64,000 nt of DNA from Candidatus Latescibacterota bacterium. Lineage in GTDB: Bacteria; Latescibacterota; UBA2968; GCA-2709665. Location of the stretch: contig JAGWBX010000008.1 in assembly GCA_021295655.1 (NCBI GenBank), forward strand, positions 33,141 through 97,140. The letters are read 5' to 3'. Below, piece after piece: positions 19,656-30,636 of the stretch. The position numbers and the translations under genes are program-made. A model generated the notes under the pieces. That model saw only the letters and a program-made list of their open reading frames with translations. It was not told the origin of the DNA and made no database searches. Numbering within the stretch: the stretch's first letter is position 1; each line of letters starts with the position of its first letter.

Positions 19656-20786
19656 TCAACCGGCGTACTCGACCTCGGTGTAGCTGTCTTTCTTCAGTGG
19701 ATACGGATGTACGCGCATCTTCCGATCCCTGGAAGTCAGGAAGATGGCATGCGAGGTCATCCAGTTCGCAATGTTCGCGCCCGGCATCTGCAGGATGCGG
19801 CCCGGAGCGTGTACGTCGAACGAGAAGTCGATCAGGTCGTCGAACGTGCGCATCTGCACGAACGTCTCCCGGTGGTATTCCAGGTAATGTACGCGATTCT
19901 GCGAGTTGTAATAATATGGGCTCGTCCAGAATTCCGGCAGTCTGTCCCGGGCCGGGCGCTGCAAATCCGGGTGCTGCCAGTGGTTCACCTCCAGCACCAT
20001 GTCGTCTTCGGGTTCGCGAAAGGCGATATTTTCCGACTCCAGTTCGAAACCGAGGATGTTCCCCCGAGCGTCCACGGCCGTTCCGGTAAGCCCTTTCAGG
20101 CCTGAAATCCGGTACTCCGTAAGAAAACGCCTGACGTCATCGCAGTCCTTGCAATGCTGAGGCACAAGCCCCGTGATCTGAAAGAGGTTGACGTGTTCCG
20201 GATTGTCGGGCCAATGGAATTTCGGCGCTCCCGACGCCCAGCCCGTCAGCAGGCCGGCGTCGTTGACCGACGTATGAACGACACAGAAGTGATGCCCGCC
20301 CAGGCCCACGTATCCGTGCGGCCTGCAATCCGGAAACGCGGCGGCGAATCGATCCTTGAGAAAGTAACTCGTCCCGGCTGCATCGGAAGGATCGTACGTC
20401 CGCAAAAGGGCCGGTCCGTCTTCCCGAAGCAGGATTCCGAAGGCGGAACACGACTCTTCCTCGCGACCCGTGTTAACGATGTGCAGATAGTAGGTCTGGT
20501 CGAAATTCTCGATGCCTGCCGCCGCGCCGTAGGCTTCCATACGTTCGATGAAATCCGGAAACTCGCTCCGCATGAACGCCATGTTCTTCCGGAAGTAAGG
20601 ATGATTGAAATCGTGAGGCCACGTCAGCCATTCCTCGAGGCGCGTGCGCACAAAGTCCGGGTCGAGCGAACCGTGCGCCCTGCCCATCTCGGCAGGGCTT
20701 CCCCGGAACTCGTGGAATGTCACCGGTCCTTCTCGTAGCAATACCACGGGGTCGCCCATTGGAATCTCCTCATATACCGCCGTCAA
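19656..20786 (-). CDS. C45-like autoproteolytic acyltransferase/hydrolase
   Basis: EMGRAHG near N-terminus; EEESCSAFGILLREDGPALLRTYDPSD resembles the C45 nucleophile region; GYVGLGGHHFCVVHTSVNDAGLLTGWASG. Confidence 0.55.
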   Translation of the reverse strand: MTAVYEEIPMGDPVVLLREGPVTFHEFRGSPAEMGRAHGSLDPDFVRTRLEEWLTWPHDFNHPYFRKNMAFMRSEFPDFIERMEAYGAAAGIENFDQTYYLHIVNTGREEESCSAFGILLREDGPALLRTYDPSDAAGTSYFLKDRFAAAFPDCRPHGYVGLGGHHFCVVHTSVNDAGLLTGWASGAPKFHWPDNPEHVNLFQITGLVPQHCKDCDDVRRFLTEYRISGLKGLTGTAVDARGNILGFELESENIAFREPEDDMVLEVNHWQHPDLQRPARDRLPEFWTSPYYYNSQNRVHYLEYHRETFVQMRTFDDLIDFSFDVHAPGRILQMPGANIANWMTSHAIFLTSRDRKMRVHPYPLKKDSYTEVEYAG

Positions 20787-20840
20787 GCGACGTCGCCGTC
20801 GCCATCAATCGGCGTGCCGGACGGACGGAAGCGAACCCGT

Positions 20841-20869
20841 AAAAGAAAAGGCAGCCCGCAAAGGCTGCC
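20841..20869 (-). terminator. Probable intrinsic terminator
   Basis: Minus strand GGCAGCC-tttgc-GGGCTGCC followed by TTTTCTTTT. Confidence 0.6.
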
Positions 20870-21341
20870 GTCCGTACGGCGTGAGTCCGACGAAAATCTG
20901 TGACCAACTCATGAACGCGAGCGTACTCGGAATCGATTCGCAAGCCGCGCTCATCCGCGTATAAATGTACCTCTCGGAACTTGAACCAACCTGACCAGCC
21001 GATTTCAAAAGAATCAGTAGCCGGAATTGCACGGCGACGCGCTTAATCCCACCTGAACGTCTTGCAGAACCGGGAAGGCAATATTGCGCGGCGAACGGCA
21101 ATTGTCAAGCCCAATTCCCGATCGCCGGGGGTCGGGACGTAGAACATACTGACGGTCTGTGGCAAGAGCGTGACCGCGGTCTCGAGTGAATCGCGAACTC
21201 ACTCGTCACTGGCGACGGAACGCCCCGCCGCCTCGCCACTGGACGTTCCGTCGATCCAGGCGGATATCTCGACGTCGGAAGTCGTCACGCTCATCAGAGA
21301 CCAGCGACGAAGGCCAGGGAGGCGGCGTTAACGCAGGGCCC

Positions 21342-21409
21342 AAAAAAAACCCGTCTGAAAACCCCGAAAGCCTCGTGCTAAAGGCTCTTCAGGTGTTTCC
21401 AGGCGGGTT
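21342..21409 (-). terminator. Probable extended intrinsic terminator with nested hairpin
   Basis: Minus strand AACCCGCCTG...GAGCCTttagcacgAGGCTT...CAGACGGGTTTTTTTT just downstream of the disrupted Cache-domain gene. Confidence 0.6.
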
Positions 21410-21444
21410 CTCTCAGACGATCGCCTTCTACCCGACCGTTCGGG

Positions 21445-23249
21445 CTACTTGAGGTAGAGCGGTCGCTGCGTCTGCATACCGCCAGGATAGCTCAAGCTTG
21501 CGATATACACGCCCGTGGACAGCAAGGCGCCCATTTCGTCGCGCGCATCCCATTTGACCCGGTAGCTTCCCGCGGCCCGGGACTCGTCCACCAGGGTCCG
21601 TACGGGCTGGCCCAGCACGTTGTAGATCACCAGCTTCACGGGACCAGGGCTCGACAGGTGGTAGGTGATCAGCGTGGCGCTGTTGAACGGGTTGGGCGAA
21701 TTGGGCGCCAGACCGCTGGCTTCCGGCACGGCCTCCGCTCCAAACGCCGGCTTGGCAGCAACGACCGGCTCCGCCGCAGCCAGCGATATGACCCTTACGA
21801 CCCTCGCACCGCCGCCCAGCGTCAGTTCCAGGGCCTGGCGGCGGCCTTTGTTCAAAGGTATGCTGCTCCACCGGCCCACGACCTCGCCGTCGGCGTTGGT
21901 GGCGCGGGCACGATAGTAACCACTCGCCCCATCCGCGCTGGAGATGGTCAGCGAAAGAAGGCCGGCAGCATAGGTGACAGCGCTCCACGCGTAGTCGGAC
22001 CCACGCCCGGCGATGGCGCGGGAAAATTCGACGTCCAACCCCTCGACGGCGTCACCCAGCACCGTGGCCTCCACGACCGGACCTGGGCCCGTCGCGACTT
22101 CGGCTGCGCGCCCGTAGAACCCCGAACCGACGATGAAATTTATGGGGAGCGCAGTACTGTCTTCTCTCTCGCGTTCACCGGTAAACTGACGGGCATAACC
22201 TGCTTTGGGAACATCGGCGTTGTCGGTATCGTCCGTAGGATCGTCGAAGTAATATAGCACGAAGCCGCCTTCCGGGCTACCCTTCGCCGCCTCGATCGCC
22301 TGCGACAGAATGAACTCCCCTGTCACGGCGTCGGTGACGGTGGGTATCAAAGGTCGATACTCGTATCTGTCCGGGAAGGCTGCATGAAACGTGATGACGT
22401 TGCTGACAATATCCAGGATGTAAAGGTAAACGGATCCGTGCCTCCAGGGGCCGTTCGGGTCCTTCAGGGCCACCCTGGCCTTCGAGGTCGCGGACAGGTC
22501 GCGCCCTTCTGCTGATCGTGAAAGGCCTCTCCTGCTTGCGTAACCAAGGCTTTCAGACTCTCCCTGTCCACCACCTCACGTGCAGTCACGGAGGGAATTC
22601 CATATTCGATTTCTTCGTCGACCAGGTGAGATTCGTTGAGGTCGAATCCGGCAAGCAACACGATAGGGAGTCTGAAATTCCAAGAAAAATAAACGGCAGC
22701 ATAACCCGAAACCCCCGGGATGCCGGGCAGGTTGAACTCGCCGCCGTCCCTGCCTGCAGCCTCAATGAAAGCAGCCGTTATCGCAGCAGGATCATCCTGC
22801 AAACCAGCCACGTTGATTTCCAACGCTCGAAGAATTGCTCCATAAATCAGGCGATTGAGCAACCTGCCCGAGAGTGCCATATTTTTCGCGTGAATAAACA
22901 CCCTGCCATCAGGCGTCAATTGCACAAGATAGGTAGAACCGGAGTGCAGATTGCTCCCGTCATGCCTCATGACACAGCCGACGTATAACTGCAGTTCACG
23001 AGAACCCGCCCCTACACTGAATCGGTTTCTCGCTTACAGTCCGAATTCTCTCAGGGTCGCGGTGCCGTCTTCCACCTGTTGCGCCGTCACCAGGGGATCC
23101 TCAGGGGGCGTCACGCCGGGAGGCGGCGGGCAGATGTCTTCCGCCTGGGCCAGGGCGGGACGGGCGTTGGCAAAGACGGCGGCCAGTACGAGCAGACCGG
23201 CCAAGGGAATCAGGCATGCCGGACTGGACAGTTTTCGAGCGTTCATCAT
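21445..23249 (-). pseudogene. Secreted Cache-domain protein with C-terminal FlgD/T9SS-like tail, disrupted by an in-frame UAA and a frameshift
   Basis: Signal peptide ORF (MMNARKLSSPACLIPLAGLLVLAAVFA) reaches TAA at 23034-23036. The same frame continues ARNRFSVGAGSRELQLYVGCVMRHDGSNLHSG into ORF 22464-22970, then a frame change near 22490-22510 into ORF 21445-22473 (DLSATSKARVALKDPNGPWRHGSVYLYILD... NSPNPFNSATLITYHL...GVYIASLSYPGGMQTQRPLYLK). Confidence 0.75.
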
Positions 23250-23746
23250 GACAGTTTTCCCTCTCCTATAGTCAAGCTCACCAGCGCGACTACGGCTGGT
23301 TGTCCGCGCTCTGGGAAATGAGGCTTTCGCCACGGACCGAATTTGAAAGCACGCAAATTAAATGAAATCCGCCCGTCATGCAGATAAAAAAATGGCCGAT
23401 AATTACATTTGGTCATTGCGTACACTTCGGACGGTGCTTTCGCTAACCTGTTGAATACACGTTACTAACCGTGGATCGTAAGAAAGAGGATGACCCCGCG
23501 CCTTGAGAGGCTACGTCGGATCGCTACCGTCGCCGGTCGTCCATCTGTGGAGGCGCATGATCAGTTGGCGCGAACTGCGAATTCTCGACATGGTCGCACG
23601 TCCGCATCCGCCTTCAACGTATGGAAAAGTGTAGCAAATTGCGACTGTTGGGTCAAAGCAAGGGATCGGTTGATGCCGGTCTCCAAAGCCTGACCCAGAG
23701 CCTGTCCAACGGGTGCTCGCACTGGCCTGGCGTGGACCTGGAAAGA

Positions 23747-23779
23747 AAAAACACCCCGGCGATGCCGGGGTGTTTTTAT
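23747..23779. terminator. Strong bidirectional intrinsic terminator
   Basis: aaaaaacaccccggc gat gccggggtgttttta: near-perfect GC-rich hairpin flanked by A- and T-runs. Confidence 0.85.
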
Positions 23780-23813
23780 CGAAAATACGAGGCGTAAGCC
23801 GATCAGACTCCCG

Positions 23814-24767
23814 TCAGAACGACCCGCTCAGGCTGAAACGAAGCGGCGGTTCGAAGTCGTTTCCGTCGCTGTACGCGAAATCCACTCGGACAACCTTGCC
23901 ATCGACGGGCTTGACCTTCAATCCCAGACCGACACTGAACACCTCCGTATCGTATCCGGGTTTGACGCCGCCTCGCAGCGCGAACGCGTTCTGCAGCCAG
24001 AGTTCGCCGCCAATGCGATACCGCGGCTCGGAGTAATCCGTTGCGTAGTGACTTTCTCCCGTAAGCGTCAGATAGGAATCATCGCTGCCCTTGACGCCGA
24101 ATACTTCCACCGCGAAACCGAAATCGAACGCAACCGGCATCTGGTAGTTGAGTTCCCTCGACTCGATGTCTTTACCCAGGTTCTTGAACGCCATCCCGAG
24201 CCGGAGGCTTCTGAAACCCGTATCGAACGTGGTGCCGAAATTGAAGTCCACGCCGGTCAACCTGTCCAGGTCGATGGTTTCCTGCGTCCACCTCACCTGA
24301 AATCCGAACGAGAGCTTATCGGTCAACTTCGTCGCGTAGGAAGCGCCAACGCTGAAATCACCGATTTCCAGCATCCTGCCGGTCCCGATCGGCTGGTAAA
24401 TCGTCGTCTCCTCCACGTCCGGAACCGAAAACGCCATCATGGAAAGGCCTACCACACCGCGGGACGTATTGTAGGCCATCGCGCCCGAATAGAATCGTGT
24501 ATCCACGAGCCATCGGGTGTACCCAAGGGTATATTCCCGCGCTTCCACGTTGGTGAGTCCGGCCGGGTTTACGAAGATCGTGCTGATGTCGTCGGCGATG
24601 GCCGTAAATGCCCCGCCCATGCCGGCGACACGCGCCCCGTGGTCCACCTTGTGTACGGAGAATACGGCCTGACCGAGCCGTTTCTGCGTGTCGCAGTGGG
24701 CAACCTCGGGAAACAGCATCGCGTAACCCGAACACGCCACAATTCCAATCCACAAGATCCGTTTCAT
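23814..24767 (-). CDS. PorV/PorQ-family outer-membrane beta-barrel protein
   Basis: DHGARVAGMGGAFTAIADDISTIFVNPAGLTNVEAREYTLGYTRWL; terminal LRFSLSGSF. Confidence 0.82.
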   Translation of the reverse strand: MKRILWIGIVACSGYAMLFPEVAHCDTQKRLGQAVFSVHKVDHGARVAGMGGAFTAIADDISTIFVNPAGLTNVEAREYTLGYTRWLVDTRFYSGAMAYNTSRGVVGLSMMAFSVPDVEETTIYQPIGTGRMLEIGDFSVGASYATKLTDKLSFGFQVRWTQETIDLDRLTGVDFNFGTTFDTGFRSLRLGMAFKNLGKDIESRELNYQMPVAFDFGFAVEVFGVKGSDDSYLTLTGESHYATDYSEPRYRIGGELWLQNAFALRGGVKPGYDTEVFSVGLGLKVKPVDGKVVRVDFAYSDGNDFEPPLRFSLSGSF

Positions 24768-24848
24768 AGGTTTGTTCCTTCTCCGTTTCGGTTGAGCGGT
24801 TCGAAGCGCAGGTGAATCTGGAACCCCTGTCTCGTTAATTCGGCCGTC

Positions 24849-27155
24849 TCACTTGCTGATAACGAAAATACCCCGTTGCGTCTTTCCGGACGTGCCATCC
24901 ACCAGCGATTCCACCACGTAGAAGTATACGCCCGCCGAAGCCGAACCGACGTTGTCGATGGTTGTCTGACTCCAGGTGGTCTCGCCGCGACCCTGGTCGT
25001 CGTGATTCACCTCGGCGATCAGGTCCCCGGCCACGGTGTATATCCGGATCTGGCACTTCCTCGGGATATTCAGAAACCGGATCTGACCCTTGTTCTCGTA
25101 GGCGTGGGCACCGTCATCCCGGTATGGATTGGGGGTCACGATCACCTTCCGGTCCAACTGGTCGGACTGCGCCGTGGACGGGACAAAGGGCGTAGAGACC
25201 TTGACGCCGTTTACCCACTGCTCCGGCGAACTGTTTCCGCTTTCCAGGGAGGGGATGGCGATACCCGTTCCGTTCCAGTCGTTGTGCGCCTCGCTGAAGG
25301 TGCGGACACTGTAGTCATACAGAAATCCCGCGATCGATTTCTTGTCGACGAATTCGTACTTGCCGCCGCTGTAGAAGATGTCTGACTTCAACGGGATTTC
25401 CACCATCAGTTCCCAGTCGTCTCGCTTGAAGAGAGACCGGTAGACCCGGTATCCCAGCACGTCGTTGGCCTCCACACCCGTGTAGTCGGGGTTCGCCGCG
25501 CCGTCGGCTGTGTCGTCCCAGACCAGAGATATGAAGCCTTCCGTCGTCACGCCCACGTCCACCTTCACGTCGGGCGGCGCGTCGGGGAGGTCGTAGTTCC
25601 ACTGAAAAGCCTCCTTGGCTTTGTTGACGTGCTTGACCAGGTTGTTGAACGCCTTGTCCGTACGCATCTCGTCCTGCATGCCCTGCTTCGCCCATCCCCA
25701 GATATTCTCTTCCACGGGCGCGGCCGCCGCCAGGACGAAGACGAATTTCGCCTTGTCGCCGGGCGCCAGGTCGTAGGGACCGTACGCGATCGACCCGTGC
25801 CAGGCTCCGACCACGGGTGGATTGTCCCTGATATCGGATTCGGCGCCCACCAGCATGTCGTAGATTTCCTGGTAAGAATGATTTTCCTGGTCCGGCTCGT
25901 CGAAATCGCCGCGGTTCCGGTATTCCCACCATCTCACCGTGTGGGGCTGGGCTTCGATCCTGGGGGCGACGTAGCTGATATCGCCCTTCGTGTCGTAGGA
26001 AAAGGCGCCCGGATCGTTCGACGTAGACGGCAGGTACGCGATGGGCGCGAAGCCTGAGTACTGAAATGCCGTCAACTCCCCCGGTGTCCGGACCTGCGAC
26101 GGCCGCCCCGCGTAACCAGGGTTTGCCGCGGACGGGTTGTAGGGCTTGCCGATGTCGTCTCCCGGCACCAGTGGGTTGTCCCCGTCATAAGCATACCACA
26201 TTTTCATGCCCATGCCCGCGGCGGGTCCGTCGTAGTTTGCCGCCTCGGTGAACTTGAACCAGTCGTCATTGTCGGTCGGTTTGGTGTTTCGGTACCAGGC
26301 ATCGTAGTTCATCCATCCGTGTCCCGCCTGCGAGATGAAGAAGCGGACCGAAAAAGCGAAAAAGGTATTATTCAACTGCAGCCCGGCGCCTCCGTTCACG
26401 TCCGCCGCGCCGTCCCCGTCGGAGTCTCCGGTATTCTCGAACTCGTACTCCATAATCTGGAAATCGTCGTAGTCGGGGTAGCTCCAGGTATATACCTTTT
26501 TGGTGACCGTGATCCCCCGTTTCGTGGTCCAGCGCATGATGAGAAGGCTCTCGGGGAAGTTGTCTTTATCGGAATCCATATAATGGCCGTACCGGTAGTT
26601 GTGTATTTCCGTGACGTACCTGCTTTCCACCGGTGACTCGCCCGGCCACCAATTGGCCATCGCGGGACCTACGGGCGAATAGTTCGGGTACCCGATATTC
26701 GCCTCCGGACCCATGGACGCATTGTAGGACATCATCCTGATGTCGTCCGTAATGGCGCGGGGCTTCGATATCGACACGTAGTACTCGCCCTCCGGGTCGT
26801 CCGGCGCCCGGGTTGCTATGTACGTGCTGAAGCCGGGCATCGTGGCCGTGGACTCGAACAATGCCGCGTAGGCCGGATGGAGGGAACCCCAGCTCCGCTC
26901 TCCCCAGTAGTCCTGGAATTCCGTGGAATACTGCCGGGTCCACACGCCGGGATATTGCATGCCCATCTGGCGGTAATAGCTCAACCAGGCGTCCGGATCT
27001 TCGGAAACGCCCTGAGTCCCGTAGTTCCAGAACATGTCCCACACCTTCGCGCGGGTCTGGAACCTGTGGTTTTCCTGTGCCGGCGCGGAGTCCGGCAAGC
27101 ATATCATCAGCGCAAGAAGCACTGCCATCGCCTCGATCTTCGGAATCTTGATCAT
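24849..27155 (-). CDS. Large secreted protein with C-terminal FlgD-like/T9SS-type sorting tail
   Basis: Signal peptide MAVLLALMICLPDSAPAQ; C-terminal VIVTPNPYRDDGAHAYENKGQIRFLNIPRKCQIRIYTVAGDLIAEV...GVYFYVVES. Confidence 0.75.
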   Translation of the reverse strand: MIKIPKIEAMAVLLALMICLPDSAPAQENHRFQTRAKVWDMFWNYGTQGVSEDPDAWLSYYRQMGMQYPGVWTRQYSTEFQDYWGERSWGSLHPAYAALFESTATMPGFSTYIATRAPDDPEGEYYVSISKPRAITDDIRMMSYNASMGPEANIGYPNYSPVGPAMANWWPGESPVESRYVTEIHNYRYGHYMDSDKDNFPESLLIMRWTTKRGITVTKKVYTWSYPDYDDFQIMEYEFENTGDSDGDGAADVNGGAGLQLNNTFFAFSVRFFISQAGHGWMNYDAWYRNTKPTDNDDWFKFTEAANYDGPAAGMGMKMWYAYDGDNPLVPGDDIGKPYNPSAANPGYAGRPSQVRTPGELTAFQYSGFAPIAYLPSTSNDPGAFSYDTKGDISYVAPRIEAQPHTVRWWEYRNRGDFDEPDQENHSYQEIYDMLVGAESDIRDNPPVVGAWHGSIAYGPYDLAPGDKAKFVFVLAAAAPVEENIWGWAKQGMQDEMRTDKAFNNLVKHVNKAKEAFQWNYDLPDAPPDVKVDVGVTTEGFISLVWDDTADGAANPDYTGVEANDVLGYRVYRSLFKRDDWELMVEIPLKSDIFYSGGKYEFVDKKSIAGFLYDYSVRTFSEAHNDWNGTGIAIPSLESGNSSPEQWVNGVKVSTPFVPSTAQSDQLDRKVIVTPNPYRDDGAHAYENKGQIRFLNIPRKCQIRIYTVAGDLIAEVNHDDQGRGETTWSQTTIDNVGSASAGVYFYVVESLVDGTSGKTQRGIFVISK

Positions 27156-27270
27156 CTCCCAGGTCTCCTTCGTGTCAGCATCGATTGTACCCGCATCCGG
27201 TCTGACCGGGCCGTTTCGAAAAGGACCTCGTCGCGCGCGTTGACCCTACGGCCAATGCGACGACGCCATC

Positions 27271-30200
27271 TTAGAACCGCATGCGAATACCCACGTGGGT
27301 TATCCGGGGTTCGCCAACATATCGGCTGCGGTCCTGGAAATCGCCATAGTTGAGATAGTTCGCGTCGTTCGGCCGGGGACTCTGCAGCCCCCACCACATA
27401 TAGTCGGTTCCCGACGCCAACGCGTCCTGCTGGTTGAACAGATTGAAGACCTCCAGGAAGACGTCGGCGCTTGCCCTGCCCAATTCGAAGCGTTTCTGCA
27501 CGTTCAGGTCCATAACCGTGCGCAATGGACCTCGTGCGGTCTGACGCGTACCCTCGAGGACCAGATAGGTGAACTGGGACCCGGTATAGATCCGGTAGAT
27601 CAGGTTGGCATTGACGCCCCCCAGAAGCGTGCTTCCTCCAATCTTAGGACCCATGCCGAAATCCTGCGGCGTGGACAGGAACATCTGGAGACTTCCCTGG
27701 CTCCGGCGACCCACGTCCACGCCGGGATTGGCCCTGTGTCCATGCACGATCCAGAGGCCGCGTGCCCCCTCGGCCGCGGCATCAGACAGCCAGTTCTCTT
27801 CCCAGGTGGGCACGATCGCGTCCTTGTTTGTCGACATGTCGTAGACGTAACCACCGGCTACAAGCCGGTCCGCCTGTGCGGCTCTTATGGCCTCGTTGGC
27901 GCCGTGACCGATGATCCGGATCTGTTCATCAGTAAGGGTTACGGGACGCTCCGAGCCGCCCGCGACCTCCCACTCGAAGAAATAGTTGCCGCTTGCGATG
28001 TAGTTTGAATCCGGTATCACGGTTGCGCCGTTGCTGACGGCGCCACCGCCGCCGAGACTGTAGTCGCTCCAGGCCAGGTTGAGGGCCGCGCGGAACGAGA
28101 AGTAATGGCTGAATCCCTTCCTGAGGCTGAACTCCAGACCCCGCGTGTCTTCGAGGCGGATGTTTGACAGGGTGCTGGAGAGTCGCTGGCGGAGGCGAAC
28201 CCCCGCGCCGCGCAGCTCCGGATAGAGGAATACGTCCCAACCTCCGGTCTCCTGGAAGGAGGCGCTCTTGTAGAACGTCGCCAGCGCGAGCGTATAGTCG
28301 GATACGATATTCCAGTCTGCGCCCAGTTCGAAGCTGATCGTCCGCGCCGTATTGTCCCATATCGGTCTCGAGATGGACGTGGGCGCCGGACGGTAGTGGC
28401 TGGTGTATTCGCTGAAACCGATGCCCGGAATCCCGTCTCCCGAACCGAACCACTGGTCGTGGAACATCTGGTAGAAACTCGGCAACTGGTAGAAATGCCC
28501 GTAGAAGAAATGGAGGCTCGATCTGTACGTGATCGGGTGCGAGATCCCCAACCGCGGACTCCAGTTCACAATGGGCTTCATGGGGTACCTGGGCGCCGTG
28601 AGATATCGCGACATCGTCGTGTACTGGAACGCCCGCAGCGCCCCCATTATCGGAACGTCGGCGCCCCAGAAGCGGTCGTAGCGGATTCCGGCGTTTACGA
28701 TGAATCCCTCGAATTCCATCTTGTCCTGGATATAGGCCGCGAACTGCTTCGGCGTTATCGGCTGTCCCGGTTCCGGATTTCCGATATACAGGATTTGTTT
28801 ACGCGCGTCGCCCGGCGTGTTGCCTTCGCGAACGAAATGATTGCTGTAGCCGGTAAAATCAATCCCGATCTTGGAAAAGTGTGTTTTCGTAAGCTGGCTG
28901 GACAGGTCGAACTTGAGCGCGCTCCGGGTCTGTTGGCCGAACGTATACGCGCGCACGCTTCCCCTGCCCGTGTAGAACCAGCCGTCCGAGTCGGTCCCGA
29001 CGTCGGCCGTCGTATTTGAAACGCCGCTGGTATCCTGTCTGCTCTGGTAACGAGAAAGCCTCAGTTCGTAGAAGGTCCTCGGGCTGATCGTGTGTGTGAT
29101 CACGCCGTAAAGGACGCTCTCAGTGTTGACTGTCTCCCCCGCGGGCGACCCTTCGGGCAGGAAAATGTCGCGGCCCGGTCCCCTGAGGACGTTGCTGACG
29201 GAAGGCGTCGTTCCGCCCAGCGCGCCGTTGTTGAAGGACTTCCAACGGTCGTAAATCCAGCCGATCTGCATCTTGACGTTGTCGTGCGCCCTGACGGTTA
29301 ACTTCGCCGTATTCCGGGAATTGAACGGCCGTACTGACCACGCACCCGGGAATCCGGCGGCATCACGCCGGCTCCTCGAACTTACGAAAAAGGACGTTTC
29401 CGGGAGGAGCGGTCCGGCGAGATAGGCGTCGAAATAGTGCCCCCGTTGGTCCGTGTAGTTCGTGCGCTGGTGCACGAGCGCGCCGGTCTCCGGATCCACT
29501 TCCGACGTCCACGCGGGATCGTTCCATCGCATGTGTCCGCGGTGTTCGGGCGCATCGTAGACGTTGGCGCCCCAGTGCTTCTTGCCGCCGGGGGTCAGCC
29601 GATACTCGGCCTCGCCATGGTAGTTGGATCCGCCGTCCCGCGTGACCATCTGAATCACCCCGGCCTGCGCGTTTCCGTACTCGGCGTTCATGCCGCCGGT
29701 GATTACGGAAACCTCCTGCAGCGCTTTCACGTTAGCGCCCCACCACTGGCTGCCACTGGACGTGGGACCCGCGCGTCCGTCCTGGTTCTGCAGACGGACG
29801 CCGTCGACGTAAATCAGGTTATCTTCCACCTGACCCCCGCGGATCACGCCGCTGCCATCCACCGCCACACCCGCTTCCAACGCGACGAACTCAGAGGCGT
29901 CTCTAAGGATCGGCGTCCGCGCGATATCCTGAGCTGTGACCACGTAGCGGCTTTCCGTCTTGTCGGGCTCTACCGGGGGCGCTTCCGCAACCACGACCAT
30001 TTCTTCCAACTCCAGCTCCGTCTCACGAAGCTGAAAATCAACGAAATTGGTGAAGTCGGACCGGACCTGGATCCGTTCCTGCGTCACCGAGTGGTAGCCG
30101 ACCATGGAGGCCGTCATCCTGTAAACTCCAGGATCGACGGAGATGATGACGTAGAACCCCTCGACATCGGTGGAAGCGCCAAGCCGCGATCCTTCGATGA

Positions 30201-30369
30201 CCACGCTCGCGCCCGGCAGCACCTCACCGTTTTCGTCAGTTACTTTTCCGACGATTTTCCCCGTTGTGCCGGCGATCGCCGCGCCTGCAAACGCGAGTAC
30301 CGCGACGAGCGAAATCGTGGCGGTAAATCCGGCCGTTAATCTGTTCATACCTGTATCCTCCATCCGCAA
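27271..30369 (-). CDS. TonB-dependent receptor with N-terminal carboxypeptidase-like regulatory domain
   Basis: TGKIVGKVTDENGEVLPGASVVIEG; plug IARTPILRDASEFVALEAGVAVDGSGVIRGGQVEDNLIYVDGV; C-terminal beta-barrel ending GIRMRF. Confidence 0.92.
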   Translation of the reverse strand: MRMEDTGMNRLTAGFTATISLVAVLAFAGAAIAGTTGKIVGKVTDENGEVLPGASVVIEGSRLGASTDVEGFYVIISVDPGVYRMTASMVGYHSVTQERIQVRSDFTNFVDFQLRETELELEEMVVVAEAPPVEPDKTESRYVVTAQDIARTPILRDASEFVALEAGVAVDGSGVIRGGQVEDNLIYVDGVRLQNQDGRAGPTSSGSQWWGANVKALQEVSVITGGMNAEYGNAQAGVIQMVTRDGGSNYHGEAEYRLTPGGKKHWGANVYDAPEHRGHMRWNDPAWTSEVDPETGALVHQRTNYTDQRGHYFDAYLAGPLLPETSFFVSSRSRRDAAGFPGAWSVRPFNSRNTAKLTVRAHDNVKMQIGWIYDRWKSFNNGALGGTTPSVSNVLRGPGRDIFLPEGSPAGETVNTESVLYGVITHTISPRTFYELRLSRYQSRQDTSGVSNTTADVGTDSDGWFYTGRGSVRAYTFGQQTRSALKFDLSSQLTKTHFSKIGIDFTGYSNHFVREGNTPGDARKQILYIGNPEPGQPITPKQFAAYIQDKMEFEGFIVNAGIRYDRFWGADVPIMGALRAFQYTTMSRYLTAPRYPMKPIVNWSPRLGISHPITYRSSLHFFYGHFYQLPSFYQMFHDQWFGSGDGIPGIGFSEYTSHYRPAPTSISRPIWDNTARTISFELGADWNIVSDYTLALATFYKSASFQETGGWDVFLYPELRGAGVRLRQRLSSTLSNIRLEDTRGLEFSLRKGFSHYFSFRAALNLAWSDYSLGGGGAVSNGATVIPDSNYIASGNYFFEWEVAGGSERPVTLTDEQIRIIGHGANEAIRAAQADRLVAGGYVYDMSTNKDAIVPTWEENWLSDAAAEGARGLWIVHGHRANPGVDVGRRSQGSLQMFLSTPQDFGMGPKIGGSTLLGGVNANLIYRIYTGSQFTYLVLEGTRQTARGPLRTVMDLNVQKRFELGRASADVFLEVFNLFNQQDALASGTDYMWWGLQSPRPNDANYLNYGDFQDRSRYVGEPRITHVGIRMRF

Positions 30370-30636
30370 TTACGGTTCAGACTGAAAAAAACTGGTTCCA
30401 AAGTGAAAATCCCGGGCACTTCCGCCTGAATCATTCTTGCGGTTCGAGCGAATTCAAGAAATATCTAATACCTTGGATTAATTTCTTCAACTTCGCGGCA
30501 TTTTGCCGATTTGTCAAGACTTTTTTCAGTCGTTTCGGAACCGCTGCGATAGAAATGGCATGCCGAGAAAACGGGTGTGGAGGTTGTGCGGACATTCCTG
30601 CCAACCCGCCTTTGTACGCCATTCGTGGTTCTCGGG

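Noticed and set aside
20980-21040. tRNA-like pieces on the minus strand (GATTCTTTTGAAATC arm followed by GGTTCAAGTTCC)
   Set aside because: The T-arm does not pair and no matching acceptor or D-arm was found; likely chance.
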